DNA of 64,000 bases from Burkholderiales bacterium (GTDB lineage Bacteria > Pseudomonadota > Gammaproteobacteria > Burkholderiales > Ga0077523), in contig JAIEQG010000027.1 of the NCBI GenBank assembly GCA_019747905.1, positions 1 to 64,000 on the forward strand. The letters are read 5' to 3'. Within the stretch, counting starts at the first letter, position 1. Every line of letters starts with the position of its first letter. The notes beneath the pieces were generated by a model, which searched no databases, was not told the origin of the DNA, and saw only the letters and a list, made by a program, of their open reading frames with translations. Positions 35,869-52,081 of this stretch are shown here, piece by piece. A program made the position numbers and the translations under genes.

Positions 35869-36887
35869 ACGCCAATTCACGGAGGCTCGGTGCGCTCCTC
35901 GTACTGGGGGTGTCCGCGCTGGTGGTCGGTTGCGAACGGCCACCGACGGAGACGGTGCAACGCGGCTACCGCGGCACCGGCATGGTCGGCGTCTACAACC
36001 CGCGGACGGTCGCGGATCTGCAGGCGGCGAACAAGGTGCCCGACCCGACTCCCGCCGCGGAATCCGGTGGACCGTCGGCCGGAACCCAGTTCAAGAACGT
36101 GAAGGTCCTGAACGACCTCAGCGTGGCGGAGTTCACGCGCGTGATGGTCGCGATCACGAGCTGGGTTTCACCCAAGGAAGGTTGTGCCTATTGTCACAAG
36201 GGCGCGGACCTCGCCGATGATTCGATGTACACGAAGGTGGTCGCCCGCAAGATGCTGCAGATGACGCGTCACATCAACGCCGACTGGAAGAACCACGTGG
36301 CCGACACCGGTGTGACCTGCTACACATGCCATCGCGGCAATCCTGTCCCGGCGAACGTCTGGCACGATGATCCTGGTGCGCGCATGGCCAAGGGATTTGC
36401 CGGCGGCCTGGGCGACCAGAACATGCCGGGCACCAAGGTCGGCCTCACGGCGATGCCGAATGATCCGTTCGGTCAGTATTTCGTGAAGGACGGGCCGATC
36501 CGTGTCGTGGCGACCGGGGCACTGCCCGCAGCCCCGGGCAAGTCGATCGTGCAGACCGAGTGGACCTACTCGCTGATGATGCACATGTCCGAGTCGCTCG
36601 GGGTCAACTGCACGTACTGCCACAACAGCCGGTCGTTCGCGGAATGGAACACCAGCAGCCCGCCGCGCACCACGGCGTGGCACGGCATTCGTATGGTGCG
36701 CGATCTCAACGTGGGCTTCCTCGAGCCGTTGAACGGCGTGTTTCCGAAGGAGCAACTCGGACCCAAGGGCGACGTACCCAAGGTCAGTTGCGCGACCTGC
36801 CACCAGGGTGTCTACAAGCCGCTCTACGGGGCGAGCATGGCGAAGGACTATCCGGAACTGGGCGGAGCACACGCTGCCGCGAAGTAG
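35865..36887 (+). CDS. pufC: Reaction centre tetraheme cytochrome c subunit
   Basis: A 340-residue periplasmic cytochrome that re-reduces the photo-oxidised special pair. Four CXXCH heme sites are visible (CAYCH, CYTCH, CTYCH, CATCH) with Met ligands in the preceding helices (RKMLQMTRHIN, MMHMSESLG). The N-terminal signal ends in a lipobox VVGCE, so the mature protein is probably a lipoprotein anchored by Cys about residue 24. A GGGAGG ribosome site precedes the ATG, which overlaps the preceding small gene. A terminator follows. Confidence 0.97.
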   Translation: MNANSRRLGALLVLGVSALVVGCERPPTETVQRGYRGTGMVGVYNPRTVADLQAANKVPDPTPAAESGGPSAGTQFKNVKVLNDLSVAEFTRVMVAITSWVSPKEGCAYCHKGADLADDSMYTKVVARKMLQMTRHINADWKNHVADTGVTCYTCHRGNPVPANVWHDDPGARMAKGFAGGLGDQNMPGTKVGLTAMPNDPFGQYFVKDGPIRVVATGALPAAPGKSIVQTEWTYSLMMHMSESLGVNCTYCHNSRSFAEWNTSSPPRTTAWHGIRMVRDLNVGFLEPLNGVFPKEQLGPKGDVPKVSCATCHQGVYKPLYGASMAKDYPELGGAHAAAK

Positions 36888-36951
36888 CCGGACTCGCCGG
36901 TTCCCCGCGTCGACATCATCGTGCAGTAGCGATCCGGACTCGCGGATCTCG

Positions 36952-36984
36952 AAGGGGCGGCCCGCAGGAGTCGCCCCTTTTTGT
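36952..36984 (+). terminator. Terminator of the bchCXYZ-puf superoperon
   Basis: Inverted repeat AAGGGGCG (36952-36959) with CGCCCCTT (36972-36979) and a T-run (TTTTTG), 65 bp after pufC. It ends the long rightward transcript. Confidence 0.85.
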
Positions 36985-37069
36985 TACTCTCGTTCGATCT
37001 GCCAGGGTGTCGTGCGATCGACATCCGTCGGCTACCGTCCGCAGTCGAACCCATGAAGGAGACCGAGTC

Positions 37070-37522
37070 ATGAACAGCATCCGTGCAGCCCGAGCTTTCC
37101 TTGCCGCGGTGGTGCTTGCGGCGTTCCCTTTCGTTTCGGCAGTGGCCGGCGATGCGGAAGACGTGGATGCAGCCGAGGAAGCGCGCTATGCGGTGATGAT
37201 CGCGCAGGACCGCGCTGCCCTGGCCGCGATCCTCGCCGACGAGTTCATCTATCACCAGCCGAGCGGCCGCGTGCAGGACAAGGCGGGTTACATCGAACAG
37301 GTGACGGGTGGCGACGTTCGCATCAAGAAGGCCGAGCGCTACGACATCAGGATCAACGTCTACGGCACCTCGGCCACGGCCACCGGTTCGACCAGGGTCG
37401 ACGTCGAACTGAAGGGCGAACCGAAGCAGTTCGACCTGCGCTTCCTCGACGTGTGGGTGAAGCGCGACGGGCGCTGGCAGATCGTCGCGCGGCAGTCGGC
37501 GTACAAGACGCCAGCGAAATAG
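37070..37522 (+). CDS. Exported NTF2-like (DUF4440/SnoaL) protein
   Basis: A 150-residue protein with a signal peptide (AARAFLAAVVLAAFPFVSAVAG, cleavage about residue 27) and an NTF2-like fold: an acidic helix EEARYAVMIAQDRAALAAILADEFIYHQPSGRVQDKAGY-type pattern and a final strand DVWVKRDGRWQIVARQS. No enzymatic residues can be assigned. A small AAGGAG ribosome site precedes the ATG. It lies between the puf and puh blocks and converges with puhE. Its link with photosynthesis is only positional. Confidence 0.8.
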   Translation: MNSIRAARAFLAAVVLAAFPFVSAVAGDAEDVDAAEEARYAVMIAQDRAALAAILADEFIYHQPSGRVQDKAGYIEQVTGGDVRIKKAERYDIRINVYGTSATATGSTRVDVELKGEPKQFDLRFLDVWVKRDGRWQIVARQSAYKTPAK

Positions 37523-37543
37523 CCGCCGCTTCCAGGCCGGGGA

Positions 37544-38311
37544 CTACCTGGGGGCTCGTGAGCGCAGCCCCCAGCTCCACAACGCCGTCGTCGGCATCGG
37601 CAATACCATGAACCAGTGCTCCAGGATGGCGAGCGACAGCAGTGCCGCGGCGAGTGCCAGGCCCGTCGCGTCGAATGCCGAAGTGGTACCGGCGGTCGCT
37701 TCGGTCCAAAGGATCGCCGCCAGTATCGTGGACACCGTTACCGAGATCGGAAACAGCAGGTTCATCGGCCGCTTCACGAAGAAGCTGCGCAGGTAGCGCA
37801 ACCGCTCCGGCAGGAATTCCTCGCCGAGATTGCGCACGCCGAGGAACAGATTGAGTTTGGCGCTCAACCGCATGGCCCAAAGGATGAGGAAGGTCCACAA
37901 CCCGACCTGATTCGGGGCCCCCGAGGACAACAGCGCGATCGCGCCGGCGGCAAAGACGATGGCGAGTTCGTGGTAAGCGATCGCCTGGACCGCGAGCCCG
38001 AAGCGGCGCCATTCGCTGCAACCGACGGGTGCGGCCGAAGTCCGTGGTCCGGTGACGAAGCCCATCAGGAACGAGATCTCGACCCAGCCCCAGACGATGA
38101 TGGCGCACGTGAACGCGCAGTAGGCGCCGGCGACCGTAGCGCTCTCGCAGCTGCGATCGAGACCGATCAGGGCGAGCAGGGCCAATGCCGTGGCGCCGAA
38201 CATGCTCCACCGGTAGGTGTGTCGCGGCAGGCCGTCCAGGTACAGGATCGCGCCGGTGGTGAACCACCAGACGAACAGGGCGTAGAGCGCCGGCAGTCCG
38301 TATGCGGCCAT
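37544..38311 (-). CDS. puhE: Photosynthetic complex assembly protein PuhE
   Basis: A 255-residue membrane protein (DUF3623) with about seven hydrophobic helices, including VWWFTTGAILYLDGLPR, FTCAIIVWGWVEISFLMGFVTGPR and LWAMRLSAKLNLFLGVRN, which are diagnostic for PuhE. It affects reaction centre and bacteriochlorophyll levels in Rhodobacter, mechanism unknown. It follows acsF after 18 bp. The last coding bases form a perfect 9-bp inverted repeat (37548-37556 with 37566-37574). Confidence 0.9.
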   Translation of the reverse strand: MAAYGLPALYALFVWWFTTGAILYLDGLPRHTYRWSMFGATALALLALIGLDRSCESATVAGAYCAFTCAIIVWGWVEISFLMGFVTGPRTSAAPVGCSEWRRFGLAVQAIAYHELAIVFAAGAIALLSSGAPNQVGLWTFLILWAMRLSAKLNLFLGVRNLGEEFLPERLRYLRSFFVKRPMNLLFPISVTVSTILAAILWTEATAGTTSAFDATGLALAAALLSLAILEHWFMVLPMPTTALWSWGLRSRAPR

Positions 38312-38329
38312 GGTCGTCGACCGGCCGTC

Positions 38330-39397
38330 CTACCAGGCCGGGGCCATCAGCACGCGTTGCGGGATCGCGTTGCGCTTCATCGGCAGCAGGTACAGGCGTG
38401 CGAACGTCGCGACCGCGCCGAGCGCGAGTGCGGCACGCCTGGTCATTCCGAACAGGCCGCCTTGCGCCTTCGCCGCCTCGGTCGCCACGGCGATGCGGCG
38501 CAGCCGCTCGAGACCGACACGGAACTTCGGGTTGTCGATGTCGAGTTCCACCGGAAACACCTGGCGCGCGATCTCCGAAGTGATCCGGAACACCTGGTAG
38601 TCGTACTGGGTGGAATCGAGTCCGAGCGCGGTGTGCAGCTCAGGGCGCGTGTGGTCGCGCACGTACATGGTCGCGTACACCGCGAGCAGGAAGAAACGGA
38701 TCCAGAGCTTGTTGTGGCCCGCGAGCAGCTTCGGGTCGGCTCGCATCAGCAGGGCCAGGGCTTCGCCGTGGCGGAACTCGTCGTTGCACCAGCGCTGGAA
38801 CCACTTGAAGATCGGATGGAAGCGGTGCTCCGGATGGCGCTCGAGCTGGCGGTAGATGGAAATGTAGCGCGCGTAGCCGATCTTCTCCGACAGGTACGTG
38901 GCGTAGAGGATGAACTTCGGCTTGAAGTAGGTGTACTTCTTCTCGCGTTTCAGGAAGCCGAGGTCCACCGCCACGCCGAAATCGCGCAGCGACTGGTTGA
39001 TGAAACCGGCGTGGCGCGATTCATCCCGTGCCATGAAGCCCATCAGCTTCTTGATGTCCGGATTGGCGACGTGCTTCTCGATCTCCTTGTACAGCACGCA
39101 GCCGGAAAACTCCGAGGTGACCGACGAGATGAGGAAATCCAGGAACTCGCGCTGCAGTGCGGGCGGCAGTTCGCGGATCTCGGAGGTGAACTCGGGTGTG
39201 CGCTTGAAGTGGTCGTGGTTGTTGTCGCCCTCGAACTCGAGCAGCAGCTTGTCCCACTCCTCGCGCACCAGGGTGACGTCCATGCGATCCATCGCGTCGA
39301 AATCGGTCGTGTAGAACCGCGGGGTCAGCATGGTCTCCTGGTTCGCGAGACTGGTGGCATCGGCGGTGGTGGCGACGACGTCGGCGGTGGTTTCCAT
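38330..39397 (-). CDS. acsF: Oxygen-dependent Mg-protoporphyrin IX monomethyl ester cyclase
   Basis: A 355-residue di-iron oxidase that closes the isocyclic ring E of bacteriochlorophyll using O2. Iron-ligand motifs are visible: [24 protein letters not shown] and [22 protein letters not shown] and KRTPEF near the N-terminus are typical. The anaerobic radical-SAM alternative bchE is not in this window, which suggests pigment synthesis under oxic or microoxic conditions. It lies between puhC and puhE, an arrangement seen in many betaproteobacterial clusters. Confidence 0.95.
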   Translation of the reverse strand: METTADVVATTADATSLANQETMLTPRFYTTDFDAMDRMDVTLVREEWDKLLLEFEGDNNHDHFKRTPEFTSEIRELPPALQREFLDFLISSVTSEFSGCVLYKEIEKHVANPDIKKLMGFMARDESRHAGFINQSLRDFGVAVDLGFLKREKKYTYFKPKFILYATYLSEKIGYARYISIYRQLERHPEHRFHPIFKWFQRWCNDEFRHGEALALLMRADPKLLAGHNKLWIRFFLLAVYATMYVRDHTRPELHTALGLDSTQYDYQVFRITSEIARQVFPVELDIDNPKFRVGLERLRRIAVATEAAKAQGGLFGMTRRAALALGAVATFARLYLLPMKRNAIPQRVLMAPAW

Positions 39398-39431
39398 GAT
39401 GCGGTTCTCCTGTACGGTTTCTGGTGCGGCT

Positions 39432-39890
39432 CTAGCCGTCGCGGCCTTGGAGCTGGAGCAGCCGCACGAAGACGGCAGCATTGGTGGGGCCGAAAGCTTC
39501 CAGGTTCACGTGGCGGCCGGTCGCCGGATCGGCCAGCGTCAGGCGGCCGTCCGCGTGGCCCGAGAGCTGGAATGGCTGCTCCGGGCCGATGCCCTGGCGG
39601 TGTCGCTCGCGCGCGAGTCCGCGCAAGGTACCGCGGAGGAATCCGTTCGTGCCCGGGGCGACGATGTCCACGACCGTGCCCTCGCGGCCCGAGAGCACGA
39701 GGATGCTGCCGTTCGCCTGATCCTCGAACCGCAACGCTGTGCGGCTCACGACCGGCGAATCGGCGACGTGCGTGGTCTCGAGCCCGCTCGCGCGAAACGC
39801 GGCGACGCCGACCAGGGCAATGACGACCAGCATCGAAGCCCCGACCAGAGGTGCGATCGGAAACGACTTGGCGCGAAACGCGGTGTTCAT
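39432..39890 (-). CDS. puhC: Photosynthetic complex assembly protein PuhC
   Basis: A 152-residue protein with an N-terminal membrane anchor (about residues 12-32, [19 protein letters not shown]) and a periplasmic domain ending in [19 protein letters not shown], the family signature. It is needed for normal reaction centre-LH1 assembly in Rhodobacter. The start is ATG 39890. Copy 3 of the dispersed repeat lies between it and puhB upstream. Confidence 0.88.
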   Translation of the reverse strand: MNTAFRAKSFPIAPLVGASMLVVIALVGVAAFRASGLETTHVADSPVVSRTALRFEDQANGSILVLSGREGTVVDIVAPGTNGFLRGTLRGLARERHRQGIGPEQPFQLSGHADGRLTLADPATGRHVNLEAFGPTNAAVFVRLLQLQGRDG

Positions 39891-39977
39891 GTCAGTACGG
39901 TACTCGCTGCCGCGATGAGCCAGCGGCCGGCGCAGCCGGGGCGCACAGGCTCTCTCCCAACAAGCTTTGAGGTGAGT

Positions 39978-40050
39978 GGCGCCGGGCCGCCCCAAGACAC
40001 TGACGCGCCCCCTCGGGGGGGCAGCGACCATCGGGAGCGTGGGGGTAGTT
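39978..40050. repeat. Dispersed intergenic repeat, copy 3
   Basis: Blocks GCGCCGGGCCGCCCCAAG, CTGACGCGCCCCCTCGGGGG, GCAGCGACCATCGGGAGCG and TGGGGG match copies 1 and 2 in order and spacing. It fills most of the 180-bp gap between puhB and puhC; the rest of that gap shows no other feature. Confidence 0.7.
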
Positions 40051-40070
40051 TCATATTGGTTGCTCCTGGC

Positions 40071-40742
40071 TCAAGCGGCCGCGATGGAACGCGAGCGCAC
40101 GCGCACGATCCGCGCCGGTGCGCTGCTGGAGACCAGCGTTTGGGCGGCGACGCCTGCCGATGCAGCCAGCGCCTGCGACAGGATGCTCGCCACGCGCTCG
40201 GCTTCAGGAATGCCGCGCAGCATCGGCTGCGGCTGCTTCACCTGCCAAGGCCGGGCGTGCGGCCAGAGGTTGAGATAGGCGATCCGGTCCGAGCCGGTCA
40301 ACGCCAGCGGGATGTCGCCGCTGCCGTCGCGCCGGAGCCTGAGACCGGCGGACCCGATGGCCTTGAAGGGCAGATTGAAGGTCACCGTCAACACGATGCC
40401 GATGCGCATCACGACGCGCTCGGTCGTGATGGCGTAGCGTGCGGTCCGTGCCGTGAACCAGGCGATGAGGCACAGCAATCCGACCGCGAGCACGCCCAAC
40501 GCCGTGAGGGCGATGGAGCCGACCAGCGCACTGGCGAGAGTGGTTCCGTCGGCTGCGTTCGCGGCGACCCGCCACGCGAGCAGCGCGACGAAGTAGATCG
40601 CGACCTTGCGCGCGTGGAAGACGTGGATCGCGAGCTGTCGCCAATCGGGCCCGCCCTCCCACAGCACGCGTTCACCGCTCGGCAGCGGCTCCGGCAGGCC
40701 GCCACGCTCCAGTTGCGCCATCTCTTCTTCGTGGTGGTTCAC
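40071..40742 (-). CDS. puhB: Photosynthetic complex assembly protein PuhB
   Basis: A 223-residue protein with two or three hydrophobic segments (about residues 47-60 and 73-105) and a bPH-like domain containing RYAITTERVVMRIGIVL and the lipid-binding-like FNLPFKAI. It helps assemble the reaction centre. The start is GTG 40742, which overlaps the puhA stop (GTGA) and gives the His-rich start NHHEEE; ATG 40721 is an alternative. Confidence 0.9.
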   Translation of the reverse strand: MNHHEEEMAQLERGGLPEPLPSGERVLWEGGPDWRQLAIHVFHARKVAIYFVALLAWRVAANAADGTTLASALVGSIALTALGVLAVGLLCLIAWFTARTARYAITTERVVMRIGIVLTVTFNLPFKAIGSAGLRLRRDGSGDIPLALTGSDRIAYLNLWPHARPWQVKQPQPMLRGIPEAERVASILSQALAASAGVAAQTLVSSSAPARIVRVRSRSIAAA

Positions 40743-41506
40743 AGGAAAGGCTCCGCACGGTCCGGGTCGGCGTACAGCGTGCCGGCGCCGTAGTAGGCGG
40801 CGATCTTCTCTTCCTCGAGGAAGGTGATCTGGTCCGGGCTCCTGGTGCCGGGCACGTTCTGGAAGTGACGTGCGTGGATCGAGCGCACCGTGATCGCGGC
40901 GTTGCGACCCGTGCTGATCTTCGCGAACGTGTTCGGGATGAGCACCTTGCGGCCATTCACGTCCGCCTCGAAGTAGCGGATCAGTGTCTCCGAGGTATCG
41001 ACCCACACGTCGGTGACCTTGCCCGCGACATTGCCGTCACCGCCCACTACCGGCATGCCGCGCGGATCGGGATCGTTGGCGGCGAGCGCGAAGCCGGTGG
41101 CGCGGCGCAACGGTACGATCTTCGGCTGCCCGTCGACGGTCAGGTCGGGTGTATCGGCACGCTCGGCGTAGGCCCCGGGGCCCACTTCGGCCAGCATCGG
41201 GTCGCCCATGGGCTCGAGTGGTGCACCCAGCCACGGACCCACGGGCCGCGCGTTGAGAGTGCGCGTGTCACGCTTGTCGTTCGGTGCACTGAACGTCCCG
41301 CCGTGGGGCAGCAGGAACGTCTTGGGCGAAGGAATCGACGGGAAGCCCTGCACGCGTACGCGGCCCGAACGCTCGTTCTCGAGCGGGTACCCTTCGCGCT
41401 TGTTCTCGCGGTGCAGGTAGAAGATGAGCCCCGCGAAGAAGATCCAGAACGCGTACAACGCGAGCTGCGCGACGTCGATGTATGCGGTGATGGCGCCGGT
41501 TTGCAT
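40739..41506 (-). CDS. puhA: Photosynthetic reaction centre H subunit
   Basis: A 255-residue H subunit that caps the cytoplasmic side of PufL-PufM and controls proton transfer to QB. It has one N-terminal helix (about residues 8-32, DVAQLALYAFWIFFAGLIFYL), the HRENKREGYPLE motif, FLLPHGGTF, and a PRC-barrel C-terminal domain with VAGKVTDVWVDTSETLIRYFE. It is followed by puhB with overlap and preceded by lhaA, the classic lhaA-puhABC order. Confidence 0.97.
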   Translation of the reverse strand: MQTGAITAYIDVAQLALYAFWIFFAGLIFYLHRENKREGYPLENERSGRVRVQGFPSIPSPKTFLLPHGGTFSAPNDKRDTRTLNARPVGPWLGAPLEPMGDPMLAEVGPGAYAERADTPDLTVDGQPKIVPLRRATGFALAANDPDPRGMPVVGGDGNVAGKVTDVWVDTSETLIRYFEADVNGRKVLIPNTFAKISTGRNAAITVRSIHARHFQNVPGTRSPDQITFLEEEKIAAYYGAGTLYADPDRAEPFL

Positions 41507-41536
41507 AGCGTTTCCTCCCTTGGATGGATGTGTTTG

Positions 41537-42970
41537 TCAGCCCGGAAATTCCGCCAGGCCGAAGCGCGACGACGCTTGCGGCCGGGCCTCCTGGTTCGGG
41601 CGAACCAGCGGCCCGATCGCGACCAGTGTTGCGAACAGCAACGCGATTTCGATGTGATAGACGACGCTGTAGCCCACCGACGGACCGGTGAGGGCCGGAC
41701 CCAGCACGCCGTGCGCGGCGAGGCTCGAGATGCCGTCGCGCAGTGCGCCGCCCAGGAAGATCGACAACCCGGCGGCGGAGGCCTGTACCGCCCCCCACGC
41801 GCCGAGCGCCAGACCGTTGAGCCCATCGTGGCGCAGCGCCATCGCCGCGGTCAGCGTACCGACTGCGAACAGACCGCCGCCGAAACCGATCAACACCGTC
41901 CCGATCCGGAACAGGAATGCGGATTCCAACGGGTCGGCGAACACCACCCCGGCGAACGCGAATATTCCGACCAGCGCACCCATCGCCGCTAGCCGATGGG
42001 CGTCCGTACCTTCGCCGAGCTTGTGCGCGGCCACGGTAAAGCCGCCCAGGCTCCCTGCTGCCAGAAGCGCGGTGAGCAGGCTCGTGGCGCCGACGCCAAG
42101 ATGCATGATCTGCCCGCCATAGGGCTCCAGCAGGATGTCCTGCATGCTGAACCCCGCGGTACCGAGGCCGACCGCGACCAGCAGGCGCACCGGCTTGCCG
42201 GCGCGAGTGAACTTGCGCCAGGCCTCGCGAAAGTTCGCGCGTGGCGCGTCCGGCGTCGCGGCTCTCGAAGCCCGCCGGGGCTCCTGCTTCCAGAGGGCCA
42301 GCAGGTTGAGCCCCATGGTTACCATCGCCGCACCCTGGATCACCTGGATCAGGCGGACGTTGGTGAAATCGGAAAGCAGCACGCCGAACACCAGCGAGCT
42401 CAAGGCCATGCCGAGCAGGAGCATGACGTAGAGCAGGGCAACCACGCGCGGCCGCGATGCGGCGGGTGCCAGGTCGGTCGCGAGTGCCAAGCCCGCGGTC
42501 TGTGTCGTGTGCAGGCCGGCGCCGACGAGCAGGAAGGCGAGCGCAGCGCCGGCGTGCCCGACCTCGGCGGGTGCATGGCCCTTGCCGGTCAGCACGAGCA
42601 GGGCGAAGGGCATGATGGCGAGGCCGCCGAACTGCAGCAGCGTACCCATCCAGATGAACGGCACGCGGCGCCAGCCCAGGACCGAGCGATAGGTGTCCGA
42701 GCGAAAACCGATGAGCGCGCGAAATGGCGCGAACAGCAACGGCAGCGAGACCATCAGCGCCACGAGCCAGGCGGCAACGCCGAGTTCCACGATCATGACC
42801 CGGTTCAAGGTGCCGTTGAGCAGCGCCGCGGCCATGCCGACGGATACCTGGAACAGCGACAGCCGCAGCAACCGGCCCAGCGGGAGCTCCGGCGTGGCGG
42901 CATCCGCGAACGGCAGGAACCGGGGACCTACCCGGGTCCAGGTGCGTGCGAGGGTCGCGTTGATGTTCAT
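41537..42970 (-). CDS. lhaA: LH1 assembly protein LhaA (PucC-family BCD transporter)
   Basis: A 477-residue major-facilitator-like membrane protein with about 12 helices. The family marker NGTLNRVMIVELGVAAWLVALMV lies in the first helices and QDILLEPYGGQIM in the seventh. LhaA is needed for LH1 assembly, probably delivering bacteriochlorophyll to PufA/PufB. It lies between bchM and puhA. A second PucC-family gene follows bchG in this cluster. Confidence 0.93.
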   Translation of the reverse strand: MNINATLARTWTRVGPRFLPFADAATPELPLGRLLRLSLFQVSVGMAAALLNGTLNRVMIVELGVAAWLVALMVSLPLLFAPFRALIGFRSDTYRSVLGWRRVPFIWMGTLLQFGGLAIMPFALLVLTGKGHAPAEVGHAGAALAFLLVGAGLHTTQTAGLALATDLAPAASRPRVVALLYVMLLLGMALSSLVFGVLLSDFTNVRLIQVIQGAAMVTMGLNLLALWKQEPRRASRAATPDAPRANFREAWRKFTRAGKPVRLLVAVGLGTAGFSMQDILLEPYGGQIMHLGVGATSLLTALLAAGSLGGFTVAAHKLGEGTDAHRLAAMGALVGIFAFAGVVFADPLESAFLFRIGTVLIGFGGGLFAVGTLTAAMALRHDGLNGLALGAWGAVQASAAGLSIFLGGALRDGISSLAAHGVLGPALTGPSVGYSVVYHIEIALLFATLVAIGPLVRPNQEARPQASSRFGLAEFPG

Positions 42971-42976
42971 TCCCGG

Positions 42977-43702
42977 TTAGGCGTGCATGTGAGTCCACTG
43001 CGCGCAGGTATCCGACAGTTCCAGCGCCTGCGACGTATAGAACCCGCTCGCGATCCGTTGCGTTCTTCCCGGTTGCCAGGTCGCGAGTCCGCCTTCGCGG
43101 GCGAGCAGGAGTTCGAGGGTGGCAGATCCCACCGGCTCGATCGCGGGCGCTCGATCCCCACGCGGAAACAGCCGGCCGACCGCGTGCATCAGCGCGAGCG
43201 CCGGTGTCTTCGGAGCAAAGGTGAAGAGGATCGACTCGCGCGTGCGTACCGCGAGGTCCGCGAGCACCCGAACCACGTCGGGTGCCCGATAGTGGATCAG
43301 CGAATCCATCGCCACGACATGGTCGAACGACCCGAGCGCCGGATCGAGCATGTCGCCGACGCGAAAATCGACTCGCCCCGATCCCAGGTCGTTGGGCAGG
43401 CGCTCACGGGCAAGCTGTACCAGCGTGGGCGACAGATCGATCGCGACGACATCGGCGCCACGCTTCGCCGCTTCCACCGACAGCGCACCGGTGCCGCAAC
43501 CGGCATCGAGCAGGCGACATCCCGTGAGATCGGGCGGCAGCCAGCTAAGCAGCGTTTGGCGCATGCGATCGCGTCCCGCGCGGACTGTGGCGCGGATCCC
43601 GCTCACCGGCGCATCGGAGGTGAGGCGCTTCCACGCATCGACCGCCGTGCGGTCGAAGTAGGTCTGGAGTTGTCCGCGGCGCTGCAGGTAGGAGGTGCTC
43701 AT
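42977..43702 (-). CDS. bchM: Mg-protoporphyrin IX methyltransferase
   Basis: A 241-residue SAM-dependent methyltransferase that methylates the ring-C propionate of Mg-protoporphyrin IX before AcsF acts. N-terminus LQTYFDRTAVDAWKRLTSDAPVSGIR is typical. The SAM site is RLLDAGCGTGALSVEAAKRG about residue 62, followed by VVAIDLSP and VAMDSLIHY. It starts 4 bp after bchL and is followed by lhaA after 6 bp. Confidence 0.95.
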   Translation of the reverse strand: MSTSYLQRRGQLQTYFDRTAVDAWKRLTSDAPVSGIRATVRAGRDRMRQTLLSWLPPDLTGCRLLDAGCGTGALSVEAAKRGADVVAIDLSPTLVQLARERLPNDLGSGRVDFRVGDMLDPALGSFDHVVAMDSLIHYRAPDVVRVLADLAVRTRESILFTFAPKTPALALMHAVGRLFPRGDRAPAIEPVGSATLELLLAREGGLATWQPGRTQRIASGFYTSQALELSDTCAQWTHMHA

Positions 43703-43706
43703 GGCA

Positions 43707-48398
<4,692 letters not shown>

Positions 48399-48424
<26 letters not shown>

Positions 48425-50000
48425 CGTAGAGCGTCTCCACCGTGATTTCGCGCAGGCCCCGTTCGCGCGCGTAGCTCTCCGTGTTGCGGCGGGCCTTGCC
48501 GCGCACGAAGAACGGGATCTTCCGGAGCTCCTTCTCGCCGTCGGGCGTCCAGGGTGGGGCGTCCGGATCGGATGTCGCAGGTTCAACTGTCGGTGCCGGG
48601 GTCTGCGACTGCATCGACTTGCCTGCATGCGAGAGATGCGAAGCCGGTGCGTCATCGCCGAACTCGAAATCGCCTCGGAACATCTGCAGCAGGTGCTCTT
48701 CGAGGCCCATCACGAGCGGGTGCACCCAGGTGTCGAACAGCACGTTCGCGCCTTCGAAACCATAGACCGGGCTGTAGCGCGCCGGTACGTCCTGCACGTG
48801 GATCGGCACCGAGATCACGGCACACGCGATGCCGAGGCGCTTGGCGATGTGGCGTTCCATCTGGGTGCCGAGCACCAGTTCGGGCGTGGCAGCTGCGATG
48901 GCCTGTTCCACTTCCAGGTAGTCGTCGGCGATGAGCGGCTCGACCCCGTAGCGCTGCGCTGCTGCACGCAGGTCGCGGGCGAATTCGCGGCTGTAGGTGC
49001 CGAGGCCGACCACGGTGAAGCCCATTTCCTCCGTCGCGATGCGCGCGGCAGCGATGGCGTGCGTGGCGTCACCGAAGATGAAGACGCGCTTGCCCGTGAG
49101 GTAGGTGGAATCGACCGAGCGCGCGTACCACTGCATGCGCGACTGCGAACCGTCGAGGCGCGCGACGCCGGGTCGCTCGCGGCCGAGTACCGGCGCGGGA
49201 TCGACCCCCGCCAGCCGGGCGACTTCCGCGATGAAATCGCGCGTGGCGCCGAGACCCATCGGAACAGTCGTCGAACACGGCATGCCGAAGTTGCGCTGCA
49301 GCCACGCTGCGGTGGTGTGTGCGATCTCCGGATACAGGTCGATGTTGAAATCCGCTTCGGGCAAGCGCCGGATGTCCTCCGGAACGGCGCCCAGCGGCGC
49401 CACGACGTGCACGTCGATGCCGAGCTGCTCGAGCAGGCGGGTGATCTCCACCACGTCGTCGCGGCAGCGGAAGCCGAGCACCGTGGGCCCGAGGAGATTG
49501 GCGCGCGGTCTGCGTCCGGCAGGGCGTTGTTCGCGGGCCGTCCCGGGCGCAGGGACGCGGTCGGATAGCAGAGCGCGCGTGAGCTGATAGAACGTCTCGG
49601 CTGCGCCCCAGTTTTCCTTCTTGGTGTAGGCGGGCAGATCGAGCGGGATCACCGGTACCGGCAGATTCATGCCGAGCGCCAGTGCACCGGGCTGGTCCTG
49701 GATCAACTCCGCCGTGCAGGATTCGCCGACCAGCAGTGCCTTGGGCTGGTGACGCTCGAAGGCTTCGGCGACGGTGCGCGTGACGAGCCCGGCCGTGTCG
49801 CCGCCGAGGTCGCGTGCCTGGAACGTGGTGTACGTGACCGGCGGGCGCTGGTCGCGCCGCTCGATCATGGTGAACAGCAGGTCGGCGTAGGTGTCGCCCT
49901 GAGGTGCGTGCAATACATAGTGCACGTCGCGCATGGATGTCGCGATGCGCATGGCGCCGACGTGGGGCGGTCCTTCGTAGGTCCAGAGCGTCAGTTGCAT
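48399..50000 (-). CDS. bchB: Light-independent protochlorophyllide reductase subunit B
   Basis: A 533-residue NifK-like subunit that, with BchN, holds the 4Fe-4S cluster and active site of dark protochlorophyllide reductase. It starts [20 protein letters not shown], carries [17 protein letters not shown] and [18 protein letters not shown], and ends in the small C-terminal domain ([23 protein letters not shown]), all diagnostic. A Ser/Pro/Thr-rich linker lies at about residues 435-475. It follows bchN after 10 bp. Confidence 0.96.
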
Positions 50001-50010
50001 CGCGCTGTCC

Positions 50011-51889
<1,879 letters not shown>

Positions 51890-52081
51890 TCCGATCCGCG
51901 CCGGGTCTACACATGCGCCAACGTCGCCGATTCGACGGTCAAGTTGCACCTAACAGGTCCGGAGCCGACAATGCACGCACACAAAGTGTCAGCGTCAGGC
52001 AGGCTGGGTAGTGTCGGGCGCATAGAACACAATCGCGCCCGGGGCAAAGTCCCTTGTTCTCGTTTGGGAGGAAGAGAACCG

